A stretch of DNA of 35,521 nt from a virus: the IMG/VR virus record IMGVR_UViG_2162886007_000068, positions 1 to 35,521 of that record. One strand, given 5' to 3'. Each line of letters starts with the position of its first letter. Positions within the stretch are counted from its first letter, which is position 1. Made by a program: the position numbers and the translations under genes. This document shows positions 1 through 6,822 of this stretch, piece after piece. Below the pieces are notes generated by a model. The model was not told the origin of the DNA. It worked only from the letters and a program-made list of their open reading frames with translations, and made no database searches.

Positions 1-263
1 GTTATGGCGTCCCGCATATTTCAAGGGCTGGCGGCGTCTGCTCTGTTCAGGGTGTCATCGCAGGAGGAACAACGACTGTCGGAACAATTATAACGACGCT
101 TCCTTTCGGGTCATGGCCTTTCAGTGATTTGATCGTCCCTGCATTGACTTCTGCTGGAACAATGTGCGCGCTGAAAATATCGTCAGCCAATGGGCAGGTT
201 ACATTTCTGACGGCAGGAAGCGCGACGTGGACGGCAATAAACTTCAGCTTTAGGATTGGGTAA
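1..263 (+). CDS. Tail fibre C-terminal domain (5'-truncated)
   Basis: An open frame with codons starting at position 3 runs from the window edge to a TAA at 261-263, about 86 residues. It opens with YGVPHISRAGGV and contains VIAGGTTTVGTIITTLP, the pattern of the C-terminal receptor-binding domain common in phage tail fibres (a YG.P..R..G.V motif, then GGT and T.P). It ends in an aromatic-rich strand (ATWTAINFSFRIG). The gene at 33764-35521 is a tail fibre cut at its 3' side just after NGWGALS, which is what normally precedes this domain. The two pieces are therefore probably one gene on a circular or redundant genome, separated by 3n+1 missing bases. A second, paralogous fibre gene cannot be excluded. 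Confidence 0.75.
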   Translation, partial: YGVPHISRAGGVCSVQGVIAGGTTTVGTIITTLPFGSWPFSDLIVPALTSAGTMCALKISSANGQVTFLTAGSATWTAINFSFRIG

Positions 264-267
264 TAAG

Positions 268-1047
268 ATGGATAAGTTTTATGTTTACCGCCCGTTTCTG
301 GATCTTGTCGGCTTCACCGAAGGGACCGATAAAGGGCGCGGCTATAACGAGACGCTTTCATATGGCGCTTTCACTGGCGGTCCCGTGGATCTCGTTTCCA
401 TGACGCTCAACCAGATCGACCAGCTTCAAACGAAGATGCTCCAACATCCGAAGAACAAATTTAATTCTTCGGCGGCCGGTCGTTATCAGATCGTGCGTAC
501 CACGCGCCGTGATATCCAGAAAGCTTTGAGACTTGACGGAACGCTGAAGTTCGACAAGGACATGCAGGATCGCATGGGCTGCTATCTGCTCGGCGTGCGC
601 GGCATCGACAAATACCTTTCCGGCCGCCTGTCGGAAGATACCCTTATCAACAATCTGGCGCAGGAGTGGGCGAGCCTGCCGACGACAAAGGGCAAGGGCC
701 ATTTTGACGGGCAGAATGCTGCCGTTGGTGTGGCTCGCGTTCGCTCTGTCCTAGCCGAAGTGAAGCGCCGCCACGCTGAAGGCCAGCCGGTGGAAACCGT
801 CGAAGTGGAAAAGCCTGTCATGCCGCCACAGGTCGAAAAGGAAGTGCGGCAAAAAACGAACTGGTTCACGTCCATCTTCGGTGCTGGCGGTATAATGGCA
901 ACCTTCGGCGCGTGGGCGGCTGGCCTCGATCATGAGAAGCTTCTCATCATCGCTGCAATCGTCGTCTTCTTCGGCCTGGGCTTCCTGCTGTTGGGGGAAT
1001 GGATCGTTCGCCGCGTTCGCAAGATCAGAAAGGCGCTCGAAGAATGA
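268..1047 (+). CDS. Endolysin, GH104 (lambda R-like) with C-terminal membrane segments
   Basis: A 259-residue peptidoglycan-cleaving enzyme. Residues 10-24 (FLDLVGFTEGTDKGR) match the catalytic segment of phage lambda R transglycosylase (FLDMLAWSEGTDNGR), with E18 in the place of lambda's catalytic Glu19. AGRYQI near residue 70 and EWASLP near 134 match further conserved blocks. After a Pro/Glu/Val-rich linker (about 172-196) the protein gains two hydrophobic stretches, about 203-220 and 224-246, then a basic tail. Classical R is soluble, so this tail suggests membrane anchoring or a built-in pore or release function. I chose the ATG at 268; an in-frame TTG at 256 overlaps the preceding stop. 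The last codon overlaps the next start (ATGA), so the cassette is translationally coupled. Confidence 0.88.
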   Translation: MDKFYVYRPFLDLVGFTEGTDKGRGYNETLSYGAFTGGPVDLVSMTLNQIDQLQTKMLQHPKNKFNSSAAGRYQIVRTTRRDIQKALRLDGTLKFDKDMQDRMGCYLLGVRGIDKYLSGRLSEDTLINNLAQEWASLPTTKGKGHFDGQNAAVGVARVRSVLAEVKRRHAEGQPVETVEVEKPVMPPQVEKEVRQKTNWFTSIFGAGGIMATFGAWAAGLDHEKLLIIAAIVVFFGLGFLLLGEWIVRRVRKIRKALEE

Positions 1048-1268
1048 AGATCTATCTTGCCCTTGCCGCCGCCGCCGTCATCCTCGGCGGCGTTCTGGCA
1101 TTCACCTTTCATCAACGCAGCATCGGCGGCGAAGCCGAACGCGCAAAGCAGGACAAGGCCAATGCAGAATTCAAGATCAAGGCTTCTAAAGGCCGCGTCG
1201 ATTATGTCACTTGCGATGTTGGCGGCGGGCTGTACGACTTCAGGAAAGGCACCTGTGAACTTCCTTGA
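1044..1268 (+). CDS. Putative inner-membrane spanin (Rz-like)
   Basis: A 74-residue protein with one N-terminal transmembrane helix (about residues 3-21), a charged helical stretch (about 25-50) and a short tail with two cysteines (C57, C71). The start ATG overlaps the endolysin stop. A lipoprotein gene lies partly inside it in the +1 frame, the classic Rz/Rz1 nested arrangement. In that system the inner-membrane spanin bridges the periplasm to the outer-membrane lipoprotein and fuses the membranes at lysis. It is shorter than typical Rz (100-150 residues), so the periplasmic coil is unusually brief. The assignment rests on topology and on the nested partner rather than on sequence similarity. 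Confidence 0.62.
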   Translation: MKIYLALAAAAVILGGVLAFTFHQRSIGGEAERAKQDKANAEFKIKASKGRVDYVTCDVGGGLYDFRKGTCELP

Positions 1269-1446
1269 ACTGTCGGACGTTGTTGAACCGTTACCGGGCA
1301 GCAAGGGCAAGACGCTTCAGGATCAGCGCAACATTGACACGGTGATTGCGCAATCCTGTTCCACCGGCATTCTAGGATCCCGTCAATGCGATGCGCATAC
1401 CAAGGCAAGCGCCGAACGCAAGGCGGAATTGAGGGCAGGCAAATGA
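1162..1446 (+). CDS. Putative outer-membrane spanin lipoprotein (Rz1-like)
   Basis: A 94-residue lipoprotein. The N-terminus is basic (NSRSRLLK), followed by a hydrophobic stretch and the lipobox LAAGC with C24 as the predicted lipidated cysteine. I chose the ATG at 1162 because it gives a clean lipoprotein signal and has AGGACAAGG just upstream; longer frame-open starts would bury the signal. The first 107 bases overlap the putative Rz gene in the +1 frame, as in lambda Rz/Rz1. The mature chain has a Pro-containing segment (EPLPG) and two further cysteines (in QSCSTG and RQCDAH). It probably forms the outer-membrane half of the spanin complex. Confidence 0.72.
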   Translation: MQNSRSRLLKAASIMSLAMLAAGCTTSGKAPVNFLELSDVVEPLPGSKGKTLQDQRNIDTVIAQSCSTGILGSRQCDAHTKASAERKAELRAGK

Positions 1447-1787
1447 CTGACATGGCAATCCAGCTTATCGCAGAGCGTCTTACCTCTATCGAAATGAACC
1501 AGCGCGAAGAGCGAACGGCGGCGTCAAACTCTCGCGGCCGCATGTATGAAAAAATGGAAGCGTTGGAAAAGGCCCAGGCCGCCACGCTCGGCCGGGTCGA
1601 TAAGCTGGAAAGCGCTATCACAAGCATGTCGCCTACTGTCGCGGAGATCGTTGCGCTTAAGGTCCAGGCGCAAGGAGCGGGCAAGGTTGGCCGGGCGCTC
1701 TGGTCAATCGGGAAATGGCTTATAGCCGCCGCCGCCGGGGCCGCTTCAATGTGGGCGGCGTTTTGGGCTTACTTCGAATGGAAATAA
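1443..1787 (+). CDS. Coiled-coil C-terminal-TM protein, putative holin (DUF1515-like)
   Basis: A 114-residue protein. Residues about 1-75 are charged and helical, and residues about 90-110 form one hydrophobic helix (WLIAAAAGAASMWAAFWAYF), giving a single C-terminal membrane anchor. The layout (REE.....SR..MYE near residue 25, LK.QAQGAGK..R near 80) resembles DUF1515 proteins found in rhizobial prophage lysis modules; this is a match from memory. Its position directly after endolysin and spanins makes a holin or antiholin role plausible. The start overlaps the upstream stop (ATGA). It is the last gene before the convergent leftward operon. Confidence 0.6.
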   Translation: MTDMAIQLIAERLTSIEMNQREERTAASNSRGRMYEKMEALEKAQAATLGRVDKLESAITSMSPTVAEIVALKVQAQGAGKVGRALWSIGKWLIAAAAGAASMWAAFWAYFEWK

Positions 1788-1790
1788 AAA

Positions 1791-1809
1791 GGGCGGCTAA
1801 ATGCCGCCC
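1791..1809 (-). terminator. Intrinsic terminator of the leftward operon
   Basis: A perfect 7-bp stem, GGGCGGC (1791-1797) with GCCGCCC (1803-1809), and a 5-base loop. Read on the minus strand it is followed by TTTTTATTTC, a good U-tract. On the plus strand no T-run follows, so it should act on leftward transcription only. The stop codon of the 1797-2084 gene lies at the loop and stem edge. Confidence 0.85.
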
Positions 1810-2084
1810 GCTCTCTCTATCGCTTGGTTTCTGCATCTTTTCCAGATCTCGCCGCATAGGCGGTCAAGCCTGATTGCCTCGATCCTCTTTTCAGATCCTG
1901 GCGGGAATTCCCAATATCCTTTATCTCCGAAGCGCTTCCGATACATTCGGTAAAGTTTTGCCTTCCGGCGGCGAAGCACTGGCGAAACCAATCGCCAATG
2001 TTTTCCGCAAACGACTTCCACATGATCCAACTTGCGGAATGTGCGACGGCAGAACGGAACGCAACAGGATATCCGATCAGTCAT
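1797..2084 (-). CDS. Small Cys-rich hypothetical protein
   Basis: A 95-residue basic protein, last gene of the leftward operon. Near the N-terminus the cysteines and histidine of SCCVPFCRRTF and VVCGKHW suggest a small zinc-binding fold. The middle is strongly basic (RRRKAKLYRMYRKRFG), which suggests nucleic-acid binding. I recognise it only as the kind of small zinc-binding protein seen in early regions of alphaproteobacterial phages. Its ATG overlaps the stop of the upstream gene (ATGA), and its own stop sits in the operon terminator. Confidence 0.75.
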   Translation of the reverse strand: MTDRISCCVPFCRRTFRKLDHVEVVCGKHWRLVSPVLRRRKAKLYRMYRKRFGDKGYWEFPPGSEKRIEAIRLDRLCGEIWKRCRNQAIERAGGI

Positions 2085-2425
2085 ATCCGCCCCCGCTTGC
2101 CAGTAAGGTGAATGTTCTTCTCAATATGCTTCTGCGGATCCTTCCAGCTTTTCAGTTCCGGCCGGATCCGCTTATCTTCGTTGCGCCACATTTCAGCCAG
2201 CCTGCACATGATCGACCACAGGCCCGTTGCGGATCCTCGGTTATATCGAAGCTCCATGAAAATATCGTAGAGGATCTTCCCGCGATCTATCCGGCGATGA
2301 TCGTAGCGGGAACAGCAAATTCCGCTGCAAAATACCTGTGTGATGCTGTTTGCCTCAAAACGGCCTCCACACTCGCGACACTCCATATTCGCTATGTGAC
2401 AGCCTGCGGCACGTACTCGCTTCAT
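2081..2425 (-). CDS. Zinc-finger hypothetical protein
   Basis: A 114-residue basic protein. Residues about 15-45 carry CRECGGRF ... VFCSGICCSRYDHRR, a probable C4 zinc knuckle similar to those in HNH-type or recruitment proteins, but no HNH catalytic triad is visible. I chose the ATG at 2425 because AGGAGA lies 6 bases upstream on the minus strand; an in-frame ATG at 2446 lacks such a site. It is coupled to the next gene by ATGA. Function unknown. Confidence 0.75.
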   Translation of the reverse strand: MKRVRAAGCHIANMECRECGGRFEANSITQVFCSGICCSRYDHRRIDRGKILYDIFMELRYNRGSATGLWSIMCRLAEMWRNEDKRIRPELKSWKDPQKHIEKNIHLTGKRGRI

Positions 2426-2459
2426 GGCGGCTCTCCTGTAAAACAAAAAACGGAAATCA

Positions 2460-2663
2460 TTACGAGGCAGGGATAAGCCAGAGCATTAAGACCAAAATGC
2501 ATGCCCCCACAAGGCCGACCATGATAAATTCACGGTTCGCCTGCCCTCTTATGATTTCCTCAACTATCGGATCCGGCGTAATGCGCTTGCGGCGCGGGTT
2601 CTCGAAATAGCCAAGGTCGATAAGATCCTGTTCGAATTCTGCCGGATAGTCTTTCGGTTCCAT
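2460..2663 (-). CDS. Small C-terminal-anchored membrane protein
   Basis: A 67-residue protein with an acidic and basic N-terminal part (about 1-45) and one hydrophobic helix at about 47-64 (FIMVGLVGACILVLMLWLI), predicting a tail-anchored membrane protein. A strong AGGAGG site lies 6 bases before the ATG, and this site is partly enclosed in a hairpin (2664-2692). No family recognised. Its place in the recombination operon says only that it is expressed early. Confidence 0.72.
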   Translation of the reverse strand: MEPKDYPAEFEQDLIDLGYFENPRRKRITPDPIVEEIIRGQANREFIMVGLVGACILVLMLWLIPAS

Positions 2664-2692
2664 GGTGAGCCTCCTTTGTTGGTGGCCTCACC
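2664..2692 (-). promoter_or_regulatory. Hairpin enclosing a ribosome binding site
   Basis: On the minus strand GGTGAGGCC (with one bulged G) can pair with GGCTCACC, leaving a 12-base loop. The loop holds the AAAGGA of the Shine-Dalgarno site of the 2460-2663 gene, and the 3' arm ends at its ATG. This could modulate translation. It is a fold read by eye only. Confidence 0.4.
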
Positions 2693-2706
2693 TTCGCAGA
2701 TAAAAG

Positions 2707-3099
2707 TTAATCCTTCCTTACCTGCTCGCCAGGGCGGATTAGCAGGCGCAAGGAATTGTGAGCGTGCTTTTTCTTGAAGATGACGCCACGTTTTTCCAGG
2801 CCTTTGATGATGTGGTAAATGGCGTCTTTGCTCTTCCCCATCTGCGCGCCAATGTCTTCGTAACGCGGCGCTTTGCCGTGGTCATCAATCCATGCGGCGA
2901 TTATTTCCTGTACCTGATGCTGCAATGGCGTCAGTCCAGACAGGGGAGGCCGTGGGCGGGCGTCTCTCATTGCCCGCCACACTTCCCGCACGATCCGCTT
3001 GTTACGCTCTGGCGTGCCTGTCTTCATGGTTTCCAGCAGCATGTAGGCGGCGTTGACCATGTTGTTGTCAGGCTCTTCAGGCATAGCGACGAATTTCAT
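2707..3099 (-). CDS. LexA-like winged-helix DNA-binding protein
   Basis: A 130-residue protein. Residues about 55-120 match the LexA N-terminal winged-helix pattern: LTPLQHQVQEIIAAWIDDHG, then APRYEDIGAQMGKS, then a helix and a basic wing (KGLEKRGVIFKKK). No LexA-type Ser/Lys protease domain follows, so it cannot self-cleave like LexA. The N-terminal half (1-50) is helical and unrecognised. It probably regulates transcription, perhaps of the operon it lies in. Its start overlaps the stop of the ERF gene (TGATG), so it is translated with the recombination genes. Confidence 0.75.
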   Translation of the reverse strand: MKFVAMPEEPDNNMVNAAYMLLETMKTGTPERNKRIVREVWRAMRDARPRPPLSGLTPLQHQVQEIIAAWIDDHGKAPRYEDIGAQMGKSKDAIYHIIKGLEKRGVIFKKKHAHNSLRLLIRPGEQVRKD

Positions 3100-3848
3100 C
3101 AGTCTTCTGCCTCTATGCTTTTGTCGGCCTTTGCCGCATCGGCCTTAAATTGTTCGTGCCAGTCCTTTGCCACCAAAAGGGCGCGGCCTTTGGTATCGAG
3201 ATCTTGGCGGAACCATCGTTCATAAGCAGCGGATCCGCATGATGCGGCGCGCTGACCGTCAAGAAATAGCGGGTCATTGCTGCCGCCGTCATTGTCCTCG
3301 CCTTCGTCAACAATGTTGAGCATGGCTTTCATGGTGAACCGCTTGCCGTAGCTGGAAGCAGATCCCGCGCCCTGTGTGCCGTTCTTGCTTCCTGTGGTGT
3401 CTAACGGCAGTGCCATGGCCTCGCCCTTCTCGACAAAGCCGTTTGTGTGCGAAAGGATCGGTTGAACCGTCACCATCTGGCCAGAGTGGCCAACGTTGAA
3501 AGATATGGCCAGATTGTGTTTATGCAGGATCGGCTTAACGACGCGGTGAATATCTTCGAACCGCGAGTATCGCGATTGCACGCCGCCCTTGCTGTTCTTG
3601 ATCTCGCCGCGCTTGCCAATCGCAGGCATTTCCATAAGCGCAGCGATCTTTGATTTGTTGAACTCTTCCTGCTTGGAATAGTCCATCATCTTCATTTGCA
3701 GATCTACAAGCGCCGTCATCTTCTGCGGGTCAACCGCCGGATCTTTTGCCAGATCAACCAGCGATGCGAACATTTCAGCGGGAGACATGGCGGGGGCGGC
3801 CGAAGCCGCCACCTGTGTTCCCGTTGTTGATGTGATTTCATTTGCCAT
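3099..3848 (-). CDS. erf: ERF-family single-strand annealing recombinase
   Basis: A 249-residue protein of the P22 Erf superfamily. These proteins anneal complementary single strands for phage recombination and circularisation. The diagnostic blocks are YSRFEDIHRVVKPILHKHNL (about 93-112) and GSASSYGKRFTMKAMLNI (about 162-179), followed by an acidic D/E/G stretch. The N-terminus is Ala/Thr-rich and the C-terminus helical and charged. GGAG lies 7 bases before the ATG. It sits immediately downstream of a PD-(D/E)XK exonuclease. Exonuclease plus annealing protein forms a two-component recombination system like RecE/RecT or lambda Exo/Beta. Confidence 0.88.
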   Translation of the reverse strand: MANEITSTTGTQVAASAAPAMSPAEMFASLVDLAKDPAVDPQKMTALVDLQMKMMDYSKQEEFNKSKIAALMEMPAIGKRGEIKNSKGGVQSRYSRFEDIHRVVKPILHKHNLAISFNVGHSGQMVTVQPILSHTNGFVEKGEAMALPLDTTGSKNGTQGAGSASSYGKRFTMKAMLNIVDEGEDNDGGSNDPLFLDGQRAASCGSAAYERWFRQDLDTKGRALLVAKDWHEQFKADAAKADKSIEAED

Positions 3849-3875
3849 TATCAGGCTCCGTTCAATCTAGGGGTT

Positions 3876-5042
3876 TCAGCTTTCGAGCCAATGCGTGTTG
3901 AAATCGTCATCGGTGATTTCGCCGGTTGGCTCAAGCGGCGGCCACGGCTTGCCATCGGTCCCGTGTTCCTCGCAATAGTGCTTGAAGAGGCGGATCGCAT
4001 ATCGGATCTCCAACTCTGCTTTCATGTGCAGGGCTGACTTTCGGATTGTCTTTTCCGCAACCTGTTCGGAAATGCTTTCTTCCGCTCCTGCTGCGTTGAC
4101 TTCGTGGCCTGCGGCCGGGCCGGTGTAGAGCTTGACGCGACGGGCAAGAAGGTTCGGAATTCCCTGCTTTTCCTGAAACACGTACCAGCAATCAAGAGGC
4201 CGTTTTGCCGTTGCAACATCCGTGATGATGCTGTTTTCGGTCATGGTCCATTCGCCATTCTGAAGCTCGAATATGAACGGCATTTCAGCATGGCCACGGA
4301 TGCTCTCAACTGCATCGTGGTATACGACCGATTGAATGTAATAGCGGTTATAGCGGAAAGCATCGGCAATTAACTGCTGAAGGCTCTTACCCATGGAGTT
4401 AGCGAAGCTTTTGAAATCGGTATATTCTGCGGACTTCAGGTAATCCAAGCGGGATTTCATAAGAACGCCGCTCTTCTCGTCTGTCCAAAGTATGACGATT
4501 TCAGCCGCGCCGCCGGTAAGGTGCTTGTTGATCTCCGGCGCTGCCGCGATCAATTCCATATCGGCGCGGATCTGGTCGTAATATTTCGCGTCAATTGCAG
4601 TTCTGCCGCCGCGCTGCGCATCGGCTTCTTCGGCCAGGATCTGCCAGATTTCGCCGGTATATCCCGCATCGACAAGGCGGCGGGCCTGTTCAATCGCCGT
4701 TTCGCCTGCCCGTTTCTTCGTTTCGCCAAGCTCGCCCAAAGCTTCGCCTACAGCCGTTCCGTTCATCAGCGCCTTTGGATGTTCAGCCTTGGCGATGTCG
4801 CGAACATAGAGTTTGTCGAACAGGTGAGGTTCAAGCCGGGCGGTGTGATATGCCGCGCCAAGGATCTGCGCCTTCGTCTGCTCTTCGTCGGCCTCTTCCT
4901 TCAGGGGGTTCATCCAGCTTGCAGCCCAAAATGTAGCCGGGCTGATAAGAATGTTCGAAATTCCTGAAGCGGAAAGCCTGGGGATTGCGTGATATTCCTC
5001 GGCAGGCATTCCGAAATATACGCCGTCTTTGTAAGTGGTCAT
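3876..5042 (-). CDS. PD-(D/E)XK exonuclease (RecE/DUF3799-like)
   Basis: A 388-residue nuclease, the partner of the ERF protein; it would resect double-strand ends to give single strands. Catalytic elements of the RecB-like PD-(D/E)XK fold are visible. There is an early His in LGAAYHTARLEP (H66) and E181 before the core. SRLDYL holds D200, TDFKS holds D209 and K211, and QSVVY (Q237, Y241) is the Q..Y motif of RecB-family nucleases. I chose the ATG at 5042 because AAGGA precedes it and residues upstream look non-coding; an in-frame ATG at 5114 exists. Two copies of the recurrent CCACAGCA motif lie directly upstream. Confidence 0.86.
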   Translation of the reverse strand: MTTYKDGVYFGMPAEEYHAIPRLSASGISNILISPATFWAASWMNPLKEEADEEQTKAQILGAAYHTARLEPHLFDKLYVRDIAKAEHPKALMNGTAVGEALGELGETKKRAGETAIEQARRLVDAGYTGEIWQILAEEADAQRGGRTAIDAKYYDQIRADMELIAAAPEINKHLTGGAAEIVILWTDEKSGVLMKSRLDYLKSAEYTDFKSFANSMGKSLQQLIADAFRYNRYYIQSVVYHDAVESIRGHAEMPFIFELQNGEWTMTENSIITDVATAKRPLDCWYVFQEKQGIPNLLARRVKLYTGPAAGHEVNAAGAEESISEQVAEKTIRKSALHMKAELEIRYAIRLFKHYCEEHGTDGKPWPPLEPTGEITDDDFNTHWLES

Positions 5043-5063
5043 TGCTGTGGTTCCTTGCTGTGG
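5043..5063 (-). promoter_or_regulatory. Start-associated motif, duplicated
   Basis: On the minus strand CCACAGCAAGGAA (5063-5051) is followed at once by a second CCACAGCA (5050-5043), which abuts the ATG of the exonuclease. The first copy supplies the Shine-Dalgarno AAGGA. It is the only tandem copy in the window. Confidence 0.6.
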
Positions 5064-5074
5064 ATCTGGTGAAA

Positions 5075-5656
5075 TTATGCCGCTTCGCGAAGCTTGAAGA
5101 AGACGCGCTTGCATCCGATGACATCAACCATTGCATCGTGTGCGCCGTCTAATGGCTCATTGAAGAAGAAGCGAATGCACTCTTCCAGCTTCGGAGCTTT
5201 GAAGCTGTTATTGCCAGCCGTCTTCATCTTCTCGGTAGGCGGGCATTTCACAACTGGCTTCGCGGCCTCCATCGTGCAGAACGTTTTTGAGTTCATGGGA
5301 TTGGGCGAACCCTTCCGGCGAGCAAGGCTCAAGTCCATCATCTGCACGTCGAACTTGACGTTATGGGCGACGATTTGGCCCGACATGGCGAGCATATCCA
5401 TGAAGGGAGTGATTGCCACATCCGGTTTGACGCCGAAGCTTTCCGCCTTTTCGCGGGTAATGCCGTGGATATCGGAGCAAACCTTAGGAATGTCCACGCC
5501 ATTGTTGATGATGAAGTTTATGGAATTCAGAACGTTTCCGCTATCGTCGCAAAGCATCGCGGCAAGCTGCACGATATAGGGTTGATCTGGATGATCCCAC
5601 GGCATCCAAGGTTTGGGAAAACCGGTGGTTTCCGTATCAAAAAACAAGTGATGCAT
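5075..5656 (-). CDS. DnaQ-like DEDDh 3'-5' exonuclease
   Basis: A 193-residue exonuclease. All five DEDDh residues are visible: D7 and E9 in FFDTETTG, D103 in VAHNVKFD, and H173 and D178 in GAHDAMVDV. The length is that of stand-alone proofreading-type exonucleases (about 180-230). It may trim 3' overhangs during recombination or repair, since no phage polymerase is visible to proofread. The ATG at 5656 was chosen because the catalytic strand starts immediately after it and a start-associated motif with AAAGGG lies upstream; an ORF start at 5731 would add an unlikely extension. It is followed after about 30 bases by the PD-(D/E)XK nuclease. Confidence 0.88.
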   Translation of the reverse strand: MHHLFFDTETTGFPKPWMPWDHPDQPYIVQLAAMLCDDSGNVLNSINFIINNGVDIPKVCSDIHGITREKAESFGVKPDVAITPFMDMLAMSGQIVAHNVKFDVQMMDLSLARRKGSPNPMNSKTFCTMEAAKPVVKCPPTEKMKTAGNNSFKAPKLEECIRFFFNEPLDGAHDAMVDVIGCKRVFFKLREAA

Positions 5657-5661
5657 TTCTA

Positions 5662-5675
5662 TTCCCTTTGCTGTA
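5662..5675 (-). promoter_or_regulatory. Start-associated motif (TACAGCAAAGGGAA)
   Basis: Minus-strand variant of the recurrent CCACAGCAAGGAA element, 5 bases before the ATG of the DEDDh exonuclease; it includes the Shine-Dalgarno AAAGGG. Confidence 0.55.
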
Positions 5676-5727
5676 TCGGCCGGAAGTGACCGCATAGCCG
5701 GGGCGTCAACCCGGCTGCGCTGGCGCT

Positions 5728-6036
5728 TCACTCTTCGGTAAGGTCGATACCTTCAAACGTGATTGTCACGCCTGCTTTGAGTTTCTTGTGGATCTGTTCG
5801 TTGACGCGATCCCTAACAGACATGATGGCGCGGCTGATATGCTTATCGACGTTCATTGTTTCCCAAAGACGAGCGGCCAACGTCTTCGAAGCTTCATTGA
5901 TCGCCTTATTGCGCACTTCCTGGCCGATCTGATTGACGTTGAATTGAGCCATAAGCTGATCAAGTAGTTGCTTCTTTGCCTGCTCGATAACTTCGCGTTT
6001 CGTTTTTTCGTCCAACTCGATATTTATCATTTCCAT
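5728..6036 (-). CDS. Small coiled-coil hypothetical protein
   Basis: A 102-residue charged helical protein (EKTKREVIEQAKKQLLDQL and onward), ending in a short strand-rich tail (VTITFEGIDLTEE). No family recognised; the high helix content suggests oligomerisation. Two in-frame starts are possible. ATG 6036 is 4 bases after AAGGA. ATG 6030 is 10 bases after it and overlaps the stop of the preceding 30-residue ORF (ATGA). The gene lies upstream of the exonucleases in the leftward operon. Confidence 0.65.
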   Translation of the reverse strand: MEMINIELDEKTKREVIEQAKKQLLDQLMAQFNVNQIGQEVRNKAINEASKTLAARLWETMNVDKHISRAIMSVRDRVNEQIHKKLKAGVTITFEGIDLTEE

Positions 6037-6119
6037 TTATTCCTTGCCGTGGTGACGATTGATGCGAGCGGCAACCCGGTGATGAGGATGCCGCTGAAGA
6101 TGGCGAGTGCGGTAATCAT
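6027..6119 (-). CDS. 30-residue transmembrane microprotein
   Basis: A short frame encoding MITALAIFSGILITGLPLAS plus a basic tail (ARNKWK): one hydrophobic helix followed by positive charge, the make-up of a single-pass membrane microprotein. Its ATG overlaps the stop of the upstream gene (ATGA), and its own TGA overlaps a possible start of the next gene. It therefore fits the start-stop coupling seen through the operon and fills what would otherwise be a gap. Not recognised; too short for firm support. Confidence 0.45.
   Translation of the reverse strand: MITALAIFSGILITGLPLASIVTTARNKWK
6040..6052 (-). promoter_or_regulatory. Start-associated motif (CCACGGCAAGGAA)
   Basis: One-base variant of the recurrent element on the minus strand, directly upstream of the 5728-6036 gene; it supplies AAGGA. 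Confidence 0.5.
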
Positions 6120-6493
6120 GGGATGTCTTCTTCGCGGAGGCCGTGACGGAGATATGCATCTTCCCTGTCCGCTTCGGCTTTATCTTCGATCGCTGTTTGA
6201 ATGGCCTCCCCGGCCTCCCCCAAAAGCCACTTTTCAAAGACAGCATTTTGCGTGAAGCGCTCAACCATCCAATCAGGCATTATAACTTCCTTGACCGTCT
6301 GGCCGCGCAAATGCTCGAAGAAGCGAACGCTATCGACCTCAACCGATGGGAATTCTTCAGGGTCTACAAGCGTAGCGGGCGATCCAGAATGAGCGGTAAA
6401 CTCGACAACCATTTTTAACTCGAATTCTGATCCGCACTCCCATCCGGAAATATGGATATCCTGCGATGCGCGATGTTTGCCTGTGATTTTCAT
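6116..6493 (-). CDS. Hypothetical early protein
   Basis: A 125-residue acidic protein. The first 40 residues look strand-rich (KITGKHRASQDIHISGWECG), and the C-terminus is helical and acidic (EDKAEADREDAYLRHGLREE). The start at 6493 was preferred over 6508 because GGAGG lies 8 bases upstream and the ATG overlaps the previous stop (ATGA). No known family recognised. Confidence 0.68.
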   Translation of the reverse strand: MKITGKHRASQDIHISGWECGSEFELKMVVEFTAHSGSPATLVDPEEFPSVEVDSVRFFEHLRGQTVKEVIMPDWMVERFTQNAVFEKWLLGEAGEAIQTAIEDKAEADREDAYLRHGLREEDIP

Positions 6494-6789
6494 GCCATTA
6501 CCCTCCATGCGCGCGCCTTGGCCTCTTCCGCGCTGATACCCACAAAGCCCGTGTTGAACGGCTTCGGCTCAATGATGTCCCAAAGCGGGCCGATATAACC
6601 GGCCTCTACCGCTTCGGCTCGATATGCGCTCGCCATCTTTAGCAAGCGAAGATATGTCCGCGCCCGGCCGCCGCATGGCTTGCCGCGCTTCTGTGCTGAA
6701 CGCACGCTGTCAATGGAGAGGTCAAGATCTTGCGCGACAATACGCATTGCGTCTGCAAGCTGGCCGCGATGGCTGTTCGTGTTCTGCAT
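6490..6789 (-). CDS. Hypothetical protein, first gene of the leftward operon
   Basis: A 99-residue mostly helical protein. The N-terminal part (RGQLADAMRIVAQDLDLSIDSVRSAQKRGK) reads like a small helix-turn-helix, and a basic segment follows (GGRARTYLRLLK). A DNA-binding or regulatory role is possible but unproven. I chose the ATG at 6789, with GCGGAA just upstream; an in-frame ATG at 6804 lacks a ribosome site. It is the first gene leftward of the divergent control region, the usual place for a regulator. Confidence 0.62.
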   Translation of the reverse strand: MQNTNSHRGQLADAMRIVAQDLDLSIDSVRSAQKRGKPCGGRARTYLRLLKMASAYRAEAVEAGYIGPLWDIIEPKPFNTGFVGISAEEAKARAWRVMA

Positions 6790-6822
6790 GGTTCCGCATC
6801 CCATGTTTGTGTTGATGCGCCA

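Noticed and set aside
6037-6264. Minus-strand open frame of 75 residues
   Set aside because: Overlaps the better supported 6116-6493 gene and the 30-residue frame; Arg/Lys/His-rich shadow.
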